Shown here in pieces: positions 45,666 through 55,470 of a DNA stretch of 64,000 nucleotides. The DNA is taken from positions 372,001 to 436,000 of the forward strand of contig JADJLZ010000005.1 in assembly GCA_016709875.1 (NCBI GenBank), in the 5' to 3' direction. The position numbers were made by a program, and so were the translations under genes. How positions within the stretch are numbered: the first letter of the stretch is position 1; every line of letters begins with the position of its first letter. Under the pieces are notes generated by a model, which had not been told where the DNA came from, searched no databases, and saw nothing but the letters and a program-made list of their open reading frames with translations. This DNA is from Planctomycetota bacterium (GTDB lineage Bacteria; Planctomycetota; UBA1135; GCA-002686595).

Positions 45666-46256
45666 TCAGCCCAGATCGAAAATGCTCGCGAGCGTCGCCT
45701 GCAGCCGCGCGAGATCGCGGCGCACGGTCTGCTCGGCCAAGCCCAGTTCCTGGCCGATGTGCGTGGGCCCGAAGCCGAAGATGAAGCGCATCGAGAAGAG
45801 CTTCTTCTCGCGCTCGTCCAGACCGTCGAAGGCCTGCTGCAGGAGCACGATCTGTTCGCCCTGCACGGCGAGTGCGCTGGGCGTGCTGCTCGCCGAGCCC
45901 AGGATGATCGAGCTCAGGTGCAACTGCTCGGCACCGCTGTTGTGTTCGCGGCTGCTCTCGCGCTTGCGGCGGCTCCAGTAGCGGCGCTTGTCGAAGATCT
46001 TGTTCGTGACGCAGGTGAACAGATAGGCGCGAAAGGCCTCGTCATTCTGGAAGGTGAGGCCGTCACGCACGGCGAGCAGTTCGCGCACGGAGGACTGCAC
46101 CAGGTCGGAGACCGCCTCGCGCGAGCGCAGCGTCGGATCGAGGTTCATGCGCACGAGCGTGCGCACGGCGGGAAGGTGGCGTTCGAGCATCCGGTCGAAG
46201 CTCTCCGGTTCAGGGAGGTCGGCCGGGCTTGCCGCGTGCGAGTCGCTGAAGACCAT
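45666..46256 (-). CDS. ECF-type sigma factor (module 1)
   Basis: A 196-residue sigma-70 family protein. Region 2 includes SREAVSDLVQSSVRELLAVRDGL and NDEAFRAYLFTCVTNKIFDKRRYW; region 4 includes GLDEREKKLFSMRFIFGFG and GLAEQTVRRDLARLQATL. The SDLVQS signature is like planctomycete ECF sigma factors encoded beside Ser/Thr kinases. It is divergent from the kinase-FGE gene at 46465. Its paralog is at 49193-49786. TTGAAT lies seven bases before the ATG. Confidence 0.9.
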   Translation of the reverse strand: MVFSDSHAASPADLPEPESFDRMLERHLPAVRTLVRMNLDPTLRSREAVSDLVQSSVRELLAVRDGLTFQNDEAFRAYLFTCVTNKIFDKRRYWSRRKRESSREHNSGAEQLHLSSIILGSASSTPSALAVQGEQIVLLQQAFDGLDEREKKLFSMRFIFGFGPTHIGQELGLAEQTVRRDLARLQATLASIFDLG

Positions 46257-46263
46257 CCCGCCA

Positions 46264-46269
46264 ATTCAA
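46264..46269 (-). promoter_or_regulatory. Putative -10 box TTGAAT, leaderless start of sigma gene
   Basis: TTGAAT lies seven bases before the ATG at 46256. A related TTGGAAT lies six bases before the paralogous sigma gene at 49786, so this start region is partly conserved between the two modules. Confidence 0.38.
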
Positions 46270-46291
46270 CGCGCTGAGTGCCAGTCTCCCT

Positions 46292-46380
<89 letters not shown>

Positions 46381-46428
46381 GCGGGGCGAGCGGCCGGGCG
46401 CGCCCACGCAGGCCCCGGGCGCGTGCGG

Positions 46429-46434
46429 TATCCT
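46429..46434 (+). promoter_or_regulatory. Putative -10 box TATCCT upstream of kinase 1
   Basis: TATCCT lies seven bases before an ATG at 46442 that opens an eight-codon reading frame running into the kinase start. Confidence 0.4.
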
Positions 46435-46441
46435 CTGACCG

Positions 46442-46468
46442 ATGCGCTTCCCGCGCCCTGTCGCATGA
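46442..46468 (+). CDS. Candidate eight-codon leader peptide
   Basis: MRFPRPVA followed by TGA. The stop overlaps the kinase ATG at 46465 (ATGA). With TATCCT seven bases ahead, a transcript starting here would be leaderless for this mini-ORF and the kinase would depend on coupled re-initiation. There is no matching uORF before the paralogous kinase at 51022. It is speculative because it is so short. Confidence 0.3.
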   Translation: MRFPRPVA

Positions 46469-49175
46469 AGGCTGGCCCGCAACCACGGTACTCCGAGGCG
46501 GCGCGCCAGCGATTCGCCGACCTGATCGCCCGGCACGACGCCGGCGAGCCGGTCGATTTCGAGCGCGAGGTCGCGACGCCGCCCGAGCTCGCGAGCGAGC
46601 TGAGGCTCCTGCACGCCGGCTGGCTGCTCCTCGGCCCCGTGCTCCAGGGCGTGCGCGCCGGCGAGAGCGAGCTGCGCGAGGCCGAGGAACAGGCGGGCGG
46701 GCGGCCGCTGCAGCTCGACGCGCGCACGCGGCGGCTGCTCGACCTGCTCGGGCGCCTGCGCGGGAGCGAGGCGCGCTACGAGCGCCTGGACGAAATCGCG
46801 CGCGGCGGCATGGGCGTCGTGCTGCGCGTGCGCGAGAAGGGCGTCGAGCGCGAGCTCGCGCTGAAGCGCATGTTCCGGCCCGAGGAGCTCCCGCCGAGCC
46901 TGCGCGGGCTGCGCGCACAGCTCCTGCGGCGCCTGCTCGACGAGGCCTGGATCCTCTCGCGCCTGCAGCACCCGGGCATCGTGCAGCTGCACGAGCTCGG
47001 CGTGGACGAGGAGGGCCTGGTCTACTTCACGATGCCGCTCGTGCGCGGGCGGACGCTGGCCGAGGCCTTCGAGCTCGTGCGCGCGGGCCGCGAGGGTTGG
47101 ACGGTCGCGCGCGCGCTCGGCTTCCTGCAACGCGTGTGCGAAGCGCTCGCCTTCGCGCACTCGATCGGGATCGTGCACCGCGACCTCAAGCCCGCGAACG
47201 TGATGGTCGGCCGCTTCGGCGAGTTGCAGGTGATGGACTGGGGCCTCGCGCGCTCGCGCGAGATCCCGCGCGCCGTCGAGACCGAGGCCGAGCGCGATGC
47301 CGCGGCGGCCGAGCTCGAGCGCGATGCGGCGCTGACGCTGGGCGGCGACGTGCTCGGCACGCCGGCCTACATGGCGCCCGAGCAGGCCTTCGGGCGCAGC
47401 GCCGACGCCAGCCCGCGCGCCGACGTCTACGCGCTCGGCGCGATGCTCTACGAGCTCCTCACGGGCGTGCGGCCGTACCACTCGGAGCATTCGGGCCTGA
47501 CCTCGGGCGCGATGCTCGAGCGCGTCAAGGCCGGGCCGCCCGTCCCGATCGAGGAACTCGCGCTCGCGCAGCCGCCGGAGCTGCTCGCGATCTGCCGCAA
47601 GGCGATGCAGCGCGATCCCGAGCAGCGCTACGCGAACATGGAGCAGCTCGGAGAGGATCTGCGCGCACACCTCGAGCGGCGCGTCGTCGGCGCGTACGAG
47701 ACGGGAGCGTGGGCACAGGCGCGCAAGTGGGTGCTGCGCAATCGCGCGCTCGCGGCCTCACTCGCGGCCGTCCTGCTCGTGCTCGTCGCGGGCCTCGTCG
47801 TGAGCCTGGTCTTCAAGTCGCGCGCGGACGTGAAGGCGGCCGAGGCCGCGACGCGCAAGCGTTTCGGCGAACAGCTCTCGGCCTTCCGCACCCTGGAGGA
47901 ATTCGGTGAGCAGGCGGAGTCGCTCTGGCCGCCGGGCCCCGAGAACGTCGCGGCCTACCGGGACTGGCTCGAGCGCGCCGCGGCGCTCGAGGCGCGCCTG
48001 CCGGAGTTCGAGGCTTCGCTCGGCACGGCAGAGGTGCACGAAACGCCCGGGTGGCAGGACGAGCTCACGAAGGTCATCGCCGAGATGAAGGCCTTCGCGA
48101 ACGAGCAGACCGGCCTCATGCGCGGAGTGGTTCCCGGCCACGGCTGGGGAATCGCGAAGCGGCTCGACTTCGCGAGCCGTGTCGAGGAGCGCACGGTCAG
48201 CGGTACAGAGGTGCGCGCGCTGTGGGACGACGCGATCGCGGGCATCGCGGCCTCGCCCAGGTACGACGGACTGAAGCTGAATCCGCAACTCGGACTGCTC
48301 CCGCTCGGGCCGGATCCGAAGTCAGGGTTGTGGGAGTTCGCGCACCTGCTCACCGGCGAGCCGGCAAGGCGCCAGGCGGACGGCACGCTCGCGTTCGACG
48401 AACAGACGGGCGTCGTGCTCGTGCTCATCCCCGGCGGAAGTTTCTTCATGGGCTCGCAACTCACCCGGTCGCGCGGCCAGAACTACTACAAGGACCACAT
48501 CCGCGAGGAGTCGCCGCTGCACAAGGTCACCCTCTCGCCCTACTTCATCGCCAAGTACGAGTTCACGCAGGGCCAATGGCTGCGCGCCACGGGGAAAACC
48601 CGAGCACGTACTCTCCCGACAACCATCCCGAGTTCTCGAAGGTGACTCTCTTGAATCCCGTCGAGCACGTCTCGTGGACGCAGTGCATGCAGTGGATGTC
48701 ACGTCTGGGGCTCGAGCTCCCGAGTGAAGCGCAGTGGGAGAACGCCTGCCGCGCAGGGACCGACTCGCCCTGGTGGACCGGTGAGGAGCGCGAGACCTTG
48801 TTCGGCAAGATCAACGTCGCGGACAAGTCCGGCCGCGAGGCGGGCGCTTCGTTTCCGACCTTTGGGGACTGGCCGGAGTACGAGGATGGGTGGGTGTTCC
48901 ATGCGCCCGTGGGCAGCTTCCCGCCGAACCCCTTTGGACTGCACGAGATCCTGGGCAACGTTTGGGAGTGGTGCCACGACGGGTACCGTGGCTACAGCGC
49001 GCGCGACCAGAAGGACCCGGTCGGTTCGATCGAAGGTACCCCGAGCCGGATGATGCGCGGCGGCAGCTTCATCGACTTGTATACGGTCGCGCGCTCAGGC
49101 TACCGCAAGGCCGGCAAGGTGGACGACCAGCGCAACATCCTCGGCCTGCGCGCGGGACGCGAGCTCGATCCCTAG
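46465..49175 (+). CDS. Ser/Thr protein kinase with FGE-like C-terminal domain, frameshifted (module 1)
   Basis: If a missing G is restored in the G run at 48591-48594, this is a 903-residue protein. Residues 105-400 are a Pkn-type kinase (IARGGMG loop, ALKR Lys, HRDLKPANV, DWG in place of DFG, MAPEQ). A transmembrane helix follows at 428-452, then a helical linker, then from about 645 an FGE/sulfatase-modifying-factor fold (VLIPGGSFFMGSQ, SWTQCMQWMSRLGLELPSEAQWE, LGNVWEWCHDG, RGGSF). As read, the frame ends at 48645, while the domain continues in the next frame to 49175. It is divergent from its sigma factor. Confidence 0.85.
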
Positions 49176-49192
49176 CCGCGTTGCGCTGCGCT

Positions 49193-49786
49193 TCAGTCGA
49201 GCGGCCCGAGGATCTCGATCAGCGTCAGCTGCAGGCGCGCGAGTTCCTTGCGCACGCTCGATTCGGGCGTGCCGAGCTCGCTGCCGATGTGCGTGGCCTG
49301 CAGGCCGAAGATGAAGCGCATCGAGAAGAGCTGCTTCTCACGCTCGCCGAGCTGGTCGAAGGCGTCCTGCAGGCGCTGGATCTGCTCGCCGCGCACGAAG
49401 ATCGCGCTGGGGGAGTTCGCGGAGGGGCTGCGCAGGATACCGCTCAGGTGCAGCCCCTCGGTCTCGAGGCTGTAGACGCGCCGGGACTCGCGCCTGCCGC
49501 GGTTCCAGTAGCGCTTCTTGTCGAGGATCTTGCGCGTGACGCAGGTGTGCAGATATGCCCGGAAAGCCTCGTCGCTCTCGAATCGGATGCGCTCGCGCGC
49601 GGCGAGCACTTCGCCGAACGTGGACTGCACGATATCGGAGACCGCTTCGCGCGAGCGCAGCTGAGGGTCGAGATTCATGCGCGCGAAAGTCTGCACCGCC
49701 GGCAGGTTGCGCTCGAGCAGGCCGTCCCAATCGTCGTCGGGGAATGGGGTGGCGGCGGGGGAAGACTGCGAGTCGCCGGGGCCCAT
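49193..49786 (-). CDS. ECF-type sigma factor (module 2)
   Basis: A 197-residue sigma factor, clearly paralogous to 45666-46256: SREAVSDIVQSTFGEVLAAR, SDEAFRAYLHTCVTRKILDKKRYW and EREKQLFSMRFIFGLQATHIG. The ATG at 49786 is chosen to match the length of the paralog. It lies convergent with kinase 1, 17 bp downstream, and divergent from kinase 2, from which IS copy 2 now separates it. Confidence 0.9.
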   Translation of the reverse strand: MGPGDSQSSPAATPFPDDDWDGLLERNLPAVQTFARMNLDPQLRSREAVSDIVQSTFGEVLAARERIRFESDEAFRAYLHTCVTRKILDKKRYWNRGRRESRRVYSLETEGLHLSGILRSPSANSPSAIFVRGEQIQRLQDAFDQLGEREKQLFSMRFIFGLQATHIGSELGTPESSVRKELARLQLTLIEILGPLD

Positions 49787-49831
49787 GCGCCCATTCCAAC
49801 GCGCCGGGTGCGGCAGGCGCAACCTCCCAGG

Positions 49832-50976
49832 GACTCTGCCGCCCTTCGCTGTGCAGGAAATCGGTCCGGCGCGCGCAACCTTCGCCTCATCCGAGCGTCT
49901 TCCGTGTGGACGCGCCTCTCCCGGGCGCGCCGAGGAGGACGCCCGATGGAATTTCGCCCAGATCACTGCCCGTGCCAGGAACCCAAATGTGCCGGCTCCG
50001 CCGGCTTCCAGTACCAACGCCGCGGCCACTACACGCGCGCCTGTGACGGCCGCCGCGTGCAGCGCTTCCAGTGCAAGGCCTGCAAGCGCACGTTCTCGAC
50101 GCAGACGTTTCGCGTCGACTACGGCCTGAAACGCGTCTCACTCGACGTGAAGATCTTCCTCGCGCTGATCTCGAAGGTGACGCAGCGCCAGATCGCGAAG
50201 ACCCACCACTGCACGCTGCGCACGGTCGCGCGGCGGCTGGATCTCTTCGGCAAGCAAGGCCGCGGCTTCCACGAGTGGCGTATGCGCATGCGCGGGATCG
50301 CGACGCCCTGGGAGGGCAGTTCCAGCTCGACGAGCTCGAGACCTTCGAGCACAACCGCCGCTTGAAACCGGTCACCGTGCCGGTGCTCGTGCACAAGCCG
50401 AGCTACTGCATCCTGCACGCGGAGGTGGGCACGCTTCCAGCGCGGAAACCGCTCTCGAAAGCGAACCTGGCCAAGCTCGCGCGCTACGAGAAGCTCGAGG
50501 GCGACGTCAAGCGCAAGAGCGAGTCACGCGAGAAGATGACGCGCTGCTTCGAGGTGCTCGCGCGTTTGCGATCCGAAGGCGAAGGTCTTCGTCGGCACCG
50601 ACGAAAAGCACACCTACGCCGTCGCGCTGAAGCGCCTCTTCGGCGCGCGGCTCGTGCACCAGAAGACGCACTCGAGCGTGCCGCGCAGCTACAAGAACCC
50701 GCTCTTCCCGATCAACCACACCTTCGCGATGCTGCGCGACAACTTGAGCCGGCTCGTGCGGCGCAACTGGGGCGCGTCGAAGAAGCGCGAGAAGCTCGAG
50801 AGCCACCTGTGGATCTATCTCGCCTGGCGCAACTACGTGCGGCCGATCACCAATCGCAATCACACGCAGACCGCGGCGATGGTCGCGGGGCTTTGCCCGC
50901 GGATGCTCGAGGTGACCGACCTGCTCGCGGTCAGGATGTTTGATTCCAAACGCGCACAGCGAAGGGCGGCAGAGCC
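49832..50976 (+). mobile_element. Insertion sequence, copy 2
   Basis: A 1145-bp element, nearly identical to 8727-9873, bounded by inverted repeats at 49832-49854 and 50954-50976. It lies in the divergent gap between sigma 2 and kinase 2, 45 bp from each start region. Its presence likely separated or replaced the original shared promoter region. Confidence 0.88.
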
Positions 50977-50986
50977 CCTTCTGTGA
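49946..50986 (+). pseudogene. IS transposase, frameshifted copy 2
   Basis: The N terminus is intact here (zinc ribbon CPCQEPKC, then CKACKRTF), unlike copy 1. One G is missing near 50314-50316 (GGG instead of GGGG) and two bases are missing near 50560, where the sequence is also diverged. The net loss of three restores the starting frame, so the C-terminal third reads correctly (NHTFAMLRDNLSRLVRRNW), but about 80 central codons with the first two catalytic Asp are out of frame. The normal stop in the inverted repeat is CGA here, so the frame ends at 50986. Confidence 0.85.
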
Positions 50987-50992
50987 TAGGCT
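50987..50992 (+). promoter_or_regulatory. Putative -10 box TAGGCT for kinase 2
   Basis: TAGGCT begins 11 bp beyond the IS right end and 35 bp before the kinase ATG at 51022. Any -35 region would fall within the IS inverted repeat. Confidence 0.38.
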
Positions 50993-51021
50993 GACGGGAC
51001 GCGCCGCGGCGCGCCTTCCCG

Positions 51022-53985
51022 ATGTCCGGCGGTTCCCGAGTCCAGCACTCCTCCGCAGCGCTCGAGCGGTTCACCGAGCTCATCGCGCGGCACGACGCGG
51101 GAGAGCAGGTCGATTTCGAGTTGGAACTGCGTTCTCCGCCGGAGCTCGCGGGGGAGCTCGAGCAGCTGCACACGAGCTGGCAGCGGCTGCGCGATCTCCT
51201 GAGGTCGGTGAGGCCTGAGCCCGGGGATCTGCGTGCGGCAGAGCGCGAAGCGGGCGGAGAGCCGCTCGTTCTCGATCCGCGTTCGCAGCGCATGCTCGCG
51301 CTTCTCTCGCGCTTCCGCGGTCGCGAGCCGCGCTACGAGGTGCTGGGTGAGATCGCGCGCGGCGGAATGGGCATGGTGCTGCGCGTGCGCGAGAAGGGGC
51401 TCGAGCGCGAGCTCGCGATGAAGCGCTCGTTCGGGATCGGCGAGCTCGCTCCGCCGATGCAGCCCTTGCGCGCGCAGTTGCTGCGCCGGCTGCTCGACGA
51501 GGCCTGGATCCTCTCGCGGCTGGACCACCCCTGGATCGTGCAGTTGCACGAGCTGGGCATCGATCCGCAGGGTCGCGTGTACTTCACGATGCCGCTCGTG
51601 CGCGGGCGCACGTTGACCGAGATTTTCGCGCTCGCGCGCGCGGGCCGCGAGGGCTGGAATTTGGAACGCGCGTTGAGCCTCCTGCAGCGCGTGGCCGAGG
51701 CGCTCTCCTTCGCGCACACGAGCGGGATCGTGCACCGCGATCTGAAGCCGGACAACGTGATGGTCGGGCGCTTTGGCGAGCTGCAGGTGATGGACTGGGG
51801 CCTGGCGCGCTCGCTCGGCCCGGCCGCGCCCGCGCGCGCGGCGGGCACGCACCCGACCGAGGCGGCGGAGCTCGAACTGGATTCCGCCCTGACGCTCGGC
51901 GGCGACGTGCTCGGGACTCCGGCCTACATGGCGCCCGAACAGGCGCAGGGGCACAGCGCAGAGGCGAGTCCGCTCGCCGACGTGTACGCGCTCGGCGCGA
52001 TGCTCTACGAATTGCTCGCCGGCGAGCGGCCCTACCATGAGCACGGCCGGCATCTGCGCGCGCGCGAGCTGCTCGAATACGTCAAGGCGGGGCCGCCCTG
52101 GCCGATCGACAACCTCGCGGGCGACCAGCCGGCGGGGCTGCTCGCGATCTGCACCAAGGCGATGCAGCGCGAGCCCTCGCAGCGCTACGCGAGCATGGAG
52201 AGCTTCGCGAACGACCTGCGCGCCTTCCGCGGCGGTCGCGTCGTGCTGGCGCTCGAGAGCGGCGCCTGGGCCGAGCTGCGGCGCTGGATCGGACGCAACA
52301 AGCGCGTTGCGGCGGCGATCGGCTTCGGGTTCCTCTCGCTGTGCGCGGCCGCGGCGATCACCTTCGTAGTCGAGCGCCGCGCAGACCTGCGCGTGCGCTT
52401 CTGGGCCGACCGGCGCGGGCCGGCCGCGCTGCGCGCGGTGGCCAAGGGGCTCTGGCCTGCGCGGCCGGAGAAGATCGCGGACTTCGACGCCTGGTTGGCC
52501 GAGGCTCGGGAGCTCGTCGCGCGCGAGGAGAACTTCCCGCGCGAGCTCGCGCAGCTGCGCCAGCGCGAGCGGCCACCCACGGCAGAGCGCCTGAGTGTCG
52601 CGCGAGCGCGCCTGGAGGCCGAGCGCGCGACGGTGTTCCTCGAGCTGCGCGGGGTCGAGGACGAGCTGGATCAGCTCGCGAAGCACTCCGACGAACTCGG
52701 AGCGCGGCAGGGCCGCCTGGTCTGGCTCGAGCGCCGCGAAGCCCTGCGCAAGCGCCAAGCGGAGCTCGATCGGCGACAGCCGGACGATCTCGTGCACGAG
52801 TACGCGGATCCCGCGGACACGCGGCGCGACGAGCAGCTCAGCGCGCTGATCGAGGAGTTGCGCGGCCTGACCGATCCGCGGCCCTTCGAGGATACGATCG
52901 CCGACGTCGAGCGCCGGCGCGAGATCGCGGCCTCGATCGAGCGCCGTTCGATCACGGAACACCGCGCCGAGTGGAGCGAGACCACGGCCGCCATCGCTGA
53001 TCCCGCGCAGAGTCCGCGCTACGCGCTGCCGTGGGGCGTGCCTCGGATCACGCCGCAGACGGGACTCGTACCGCTCGGTCGCGACCCCGCGACCGGACTG
53101 TGGGAGTTCGGCGATCTCTACAGCGGCGAGCTCCCGGTGCGCGGATCGGACGGTCGCTTGCGTTTCGACGAGCGCAGCGGACTCGTCTTCGTACTCCTGC
53201 CCGGGGGGCGGACCACGATGGGCGCGCTGCACGAGGGCGAGAGCCTCGAGGGCGTCGACCTCGAGCCCGATCCCGACGCGGCCCCGCAGGAAGGCAAGGC
53301 GCACGCGAATCTCAGGCTCGAGGCCTTCTTCCTCTCGAAGTACGAGATGTCGCAGGCCCAGTGGCAGCGTCTGACGGGCGCGAGTCCCTCGTACTACTCG
53401 GTCGGCAAGAAGTTCGAGCAGGATCCGACGGTCGACTGGTGCTACCCGGTCGAGCACATCTCCTGGGACCGGGCGCGCGAAGTGCTCGGCTGCTTCGGCT
53501 TCGAGCTGCCGACCGAGGCGCAGTGGGAGTACGCTGCACGCGGCGGGACGCGCACGCGCTTCTGGTGGGGCCCCGATCTGGGCGGGGCCTGCGGGAGGGT
53601 CAACGTGCACGGCTGCGATGTCGCGCACGTGCCGATGAGCAAGCGCGTCGACGACTTCGAGCCGAACCCATGGGGCTTCTACTGCATCCTCGGCAACGTG
53701 GGCGAGTGGACCGCGGACAACTACTGGACCACCTACCGCTGGAGCTTCGCGGACGACGGCACGGCGCGGCAACTCTCCGCCGACAGTGGCCTGCGCGTGG
53801 CGCGCGGCGGGGACTACGGCTGCGACGCGAAGAACATGCGCGTGACCCGTCGCGTGGATGTCCCGCCCGACCAGCCGGTCAATTCGATCGGCGTGCGCCC
53901 GATGCGGCGCATCCAGCGCATGGCGCTGCTCAGCGCGGCGACGCCGGCTGCACCAGCAGCACAGCCTCCGGCGGATCGTCGCTGA
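51022..53985 (+). CDS. Ser/Thr protein kinase with coiled-coil and FGE-like domain (module 2)
   Basis: A 987-residue intact paralog of kinase 1. The kinase spans about 105-400 (IARGGMG, AMKR Lys, HRDLKPDNV near 238, DWG near 258, MAPEQ). A transmembrane helix follows at 427-449. Residues 460-680 form a long charged coiled-coil-like segment. An FGE-like domain spans about 716-965 (VLLPGGRTTMG, LPTEAQWEYAARGG, LGNVGEWTADNYW, GVRPMRR) and lacks the catalytic Cys pair of true formylglycine enzymes, so it is probably a sensor or binding domain. The last 56 bp overlap the convergent peroxidase gene. Confidence 0.92.
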   Translation: MSGGSRVQHSSAALERFTELIARHDAGEQVDFELELRSPPELAGELEQLHTSWQRLRDLLRSVRPEPGDLRAAEREAGGEPLVLDPRSQRMLALLSRFRGREPRYEVLGEIARGGMGMVLRVREKGLERELAMKRSFGIGELAPPMQPLRAQLLRRLLDEAWILSRLDHPWIVQLHELGIDPQGRVYFTMPLVRGRTLTEIFALARAGREGWNLERALSLLQRVAEALSFAHTSGIVHRDLKPDNVMVGRFGELQVMDWGLARSLGPAAPARAAGTHPTEAAELELDSALTLGGDVLGTPAYMAPEQAQGHSAEASPLADVYALGAMLYELLAGERPYHEHGRHLRARELLEYVKAGPPWPIDNLAGDQPAGLLAICTKAMQREPSQRYASMESFANDLRAFRGGRVVLALESGAWAELRRWIGRNKRVAAAIGFGFLSLCAAAAITFVVERRADLRVRFWADRRGPAALRAVAKGLWPARPEKIADFDAWLAEARELVAREENFPRELAQLRQRERPPTAERLSVARARLEAERATVFLELRGVEDELDQLAKHSDELGARQGRLVWLERREALRKRQAELDRRQPDDLVHEYADPADTRRDEQLSALIEELRGLTDPRPFEDTIADVERRREIAASIERRSITEHRAEWSETTAAIADPAQSPRYALPWGVPRITPQTGLVPLGRDPATGLWEFGDLYSGELPVRGSDGRLRFDERSGLVFVLLPGGRTTMGALHEGESLEGVDLEPDPDAAPQEGKAHANLRLEAFFLSKYEMSQAQWQRLTGASPSYYSVGKKFEQDPTVDWCYPVEHISWDRAREVLGCFGFELPTEAQWEYAARGGTRTRFWWGPDLGGACGRVNVHGCDVAHVPMSKRVDDFEPNPWGFYCILGNVGEWTADNYWTTYRWSFADDGTARQLSADSGLRVARGGDYGCDAKNMRVTRRVDVPPDQPVNSIGVRPMRRIQRMALLSAATPAAPAAQPPADRR

Positions 53986-55066
53986 GCGACTCGAGGAAGG
54001 CCTCGAGGTCGCGCAGCTCCTCCGCGGTGAAGTGCCGCGGCTTGAGCACGCGCTCGCCGTGGTGGCCGGCGGGCACAGCCTCCTTGAGCTCGGAGTAGAA
54101 CTCGAGCACCTCGCGCAGCGTCGCGAACTGGCCGCGGTCCATGTAGGGCGCAGTGCGCGCGACGTTGCGCAGCGAAGGCGTGCGGTAGGCGCCCCAGCTT
54201 TCGCTCGTGCGCGGCAGCGCCGCGAGCTCGTTCGCCTTCTCGCCCGCGCGCTCGTCGCTGAAGCTCCCGTCGGCACGGAAGCGGCTGGCGAGCAGCAACT
54301 CGACACCCGTGTGGCGCGCGGGGTCGGCCGGACCACCGCGCCGGGGCACGCCGATGTCGTGGAACTCGCCGTCGGAGAACAGCGGGCCGGGATGGCAACT
54401 GCGGCAGTCGCCGCGGCCGTCGAAGAGCGCCAAGCCGCGTCGCGCGGACTCGGGATAGCTAGCGAGGCCCTGCGCGTCCTGCGCGCGCAACGCCGCCACG
54501 TAGCGGTCGAAAGGGGAGGAGCGCGAGACGAGCTTGCGCTCGTAGGCCTCGAGGCACTTGCACAGATTCACCAGCGCGCGCTCCAGCGCCTCGTGCTCTA
54601 CCGGCATCGCGAGCGGGCCGAAGAGCGCCTCGAAGGCGGCGCGCAGCTGCGCGTCGCCGGCGACGTGCGCGAGCGCCTGCTCCGCGCTCGTGCCCATCTC
54701 GAGCGGGTTCTGGATCGGCTGCAGCGCCTGGCTCCAGAGTGTGTCCGCGCGGCCGTCCCAGAAGTACCAGCGCTGGTAGGCCGCGTTCCACAGGCTCGGC
54801 GTGTTGCGCTGGCCCTGTCCGAGGCCCTCGAAGAGCGGCTTGCCGTCGCTGAAAGCGCGCTCGGGCACGTGGCAAGTCGCGCAGGAGATCCGTCCGCTGG
54901 CCGAGAGCCCCGTGTCGAAGAACAGGAACTGTCCCAGGCGCGCGGCGCGCGGATCGTCGGCGAAACGGTTGGTCGGATCGGGCGCGAGCGGAGGCAGCGG
55001 CGAGTGCTGCAGCGCGTGCGCGTGGTCGCCCGATGGCGCGAGCGCGAGGAGCAGCAGCGCGATCAT
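53930..55066 (-). CDS. Diheme cytochrome c peroxidase / MauG-family protein
   Basis: A 378-residue exported protein with a short signal (MIALLLLALAPSGDHAHA). Two heme motifs, CATCH near 62 and CRSCH near 215, sit in the two halves typical of the MauG/CcpA family; LGQFLFFDTGLSASGRISC and YRTPSLRNVARTAPYMDRG are family signatures. It reduces peroxide or oxidises a partner in the periplasm. The ATG at 55066 overlaps the stop of the FixH/YtkA-like gene. Confidence 0.88.
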   Translation of the reverse strand: MIALLLLALAPSGDHAHALQHSPLPPLAPDPTNRFADDPRAARLGQFLFFDTGLSASGRISCATCHVPERAFSDGKPLFEGLGQGQRNTPSLWNAAYQRWYFWDGRADTLWSQALQPIQNPLEMGTSAEQALAHVAGDAQLRAAFEALFGPLAMPVEHEALERALVNLCKCLEAYERKLVSRSSPFDRYVAALRAQDAQGLASYPESARRGLALFDGRGDCRSCHPGPLFSDGEFHDIGVPRRGGPADPARHTGVELLLASRFRADGSFSDERAGEKANELAALPRTSESWGAYRTPSLRNVARTAPYMDRGQFATLREVLEFYSELKEAVPAGHHGERVLKPRHFTAEELRDLEAFLESLSDDPPEAVLLVQPASPR

Positions 55067-55470
55067 TCGAGCACGAGATCGAACTGCGCGCGCTCGGTGT
55101 GCGCACCCTCGACGATGTCGAGGTACAGCTGCCACTTGCCCGGCATGTGCAGCCTCAAGCCGCTGACCTCGAAGCCGCCCTCGCTGCCAGGCGCGACCGC
55201 GGGCAGGCGCGTCAGGCCGTGGCCGTGTTCGGGCATGTCAGCGTCGACGAGCAAGTCGAGCTTGCGCGCGATCGGGCGCGAGTGCTCGTCGAGCACGTAC
55301 GCGTGCAGGCTGAAGAGCTCGCCGCGCGGCGGGGGATCCGGCTCGATCTGGTAGCGCACGTGGTAGCGGCCGGCGTTGCTCGGCACCTCCTTCCAGGACT
55401 TCCACACGGGGTCCTGGCGCGCAGGCGAGGCGGCGCACAGGGAGAGCGCGAGGAGCAGCGGGAGTTTCAT
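55063..55470 (-). CDS. Exported FixH/YtkA-like beta-sandwich protein
   Basis: A 135-residue protein with a signal peptide (MKLPLLLALSLCAASPA). The mature domain has LVDADMPEHGHGL and FEVSGLRLHMPGKWQLYLDIV, the His-rich loop and closing strands seen in YtkA/FixH-like domains linked to copper or cytochrome assembly. It overlaps both neighbours (ATGA), placing it in one operon with the diheme peroxidase and the NHL protein. Confidence 0.72.
   Translation of the reverse strand: MKLPLLLALSLCAASPARQDPVWKSWKEVPSNAGRYHVRYQIEPDPPPRGELFSLHAYVLDEHSRPIARKLDLLVDADMPEHGHGLTRLPAVAPGSEGGFEVSGLRLHMPGKWQLYLDIVEGAHTERAQFDLVLE

Noticed and set aside
51022..53985. FGE domain as an active formylglycine-generating enzyme
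   Set aside because: The catalytic Cys pair is not visible and no sulfatase gene is nearby; a sensory or binding role fits better.
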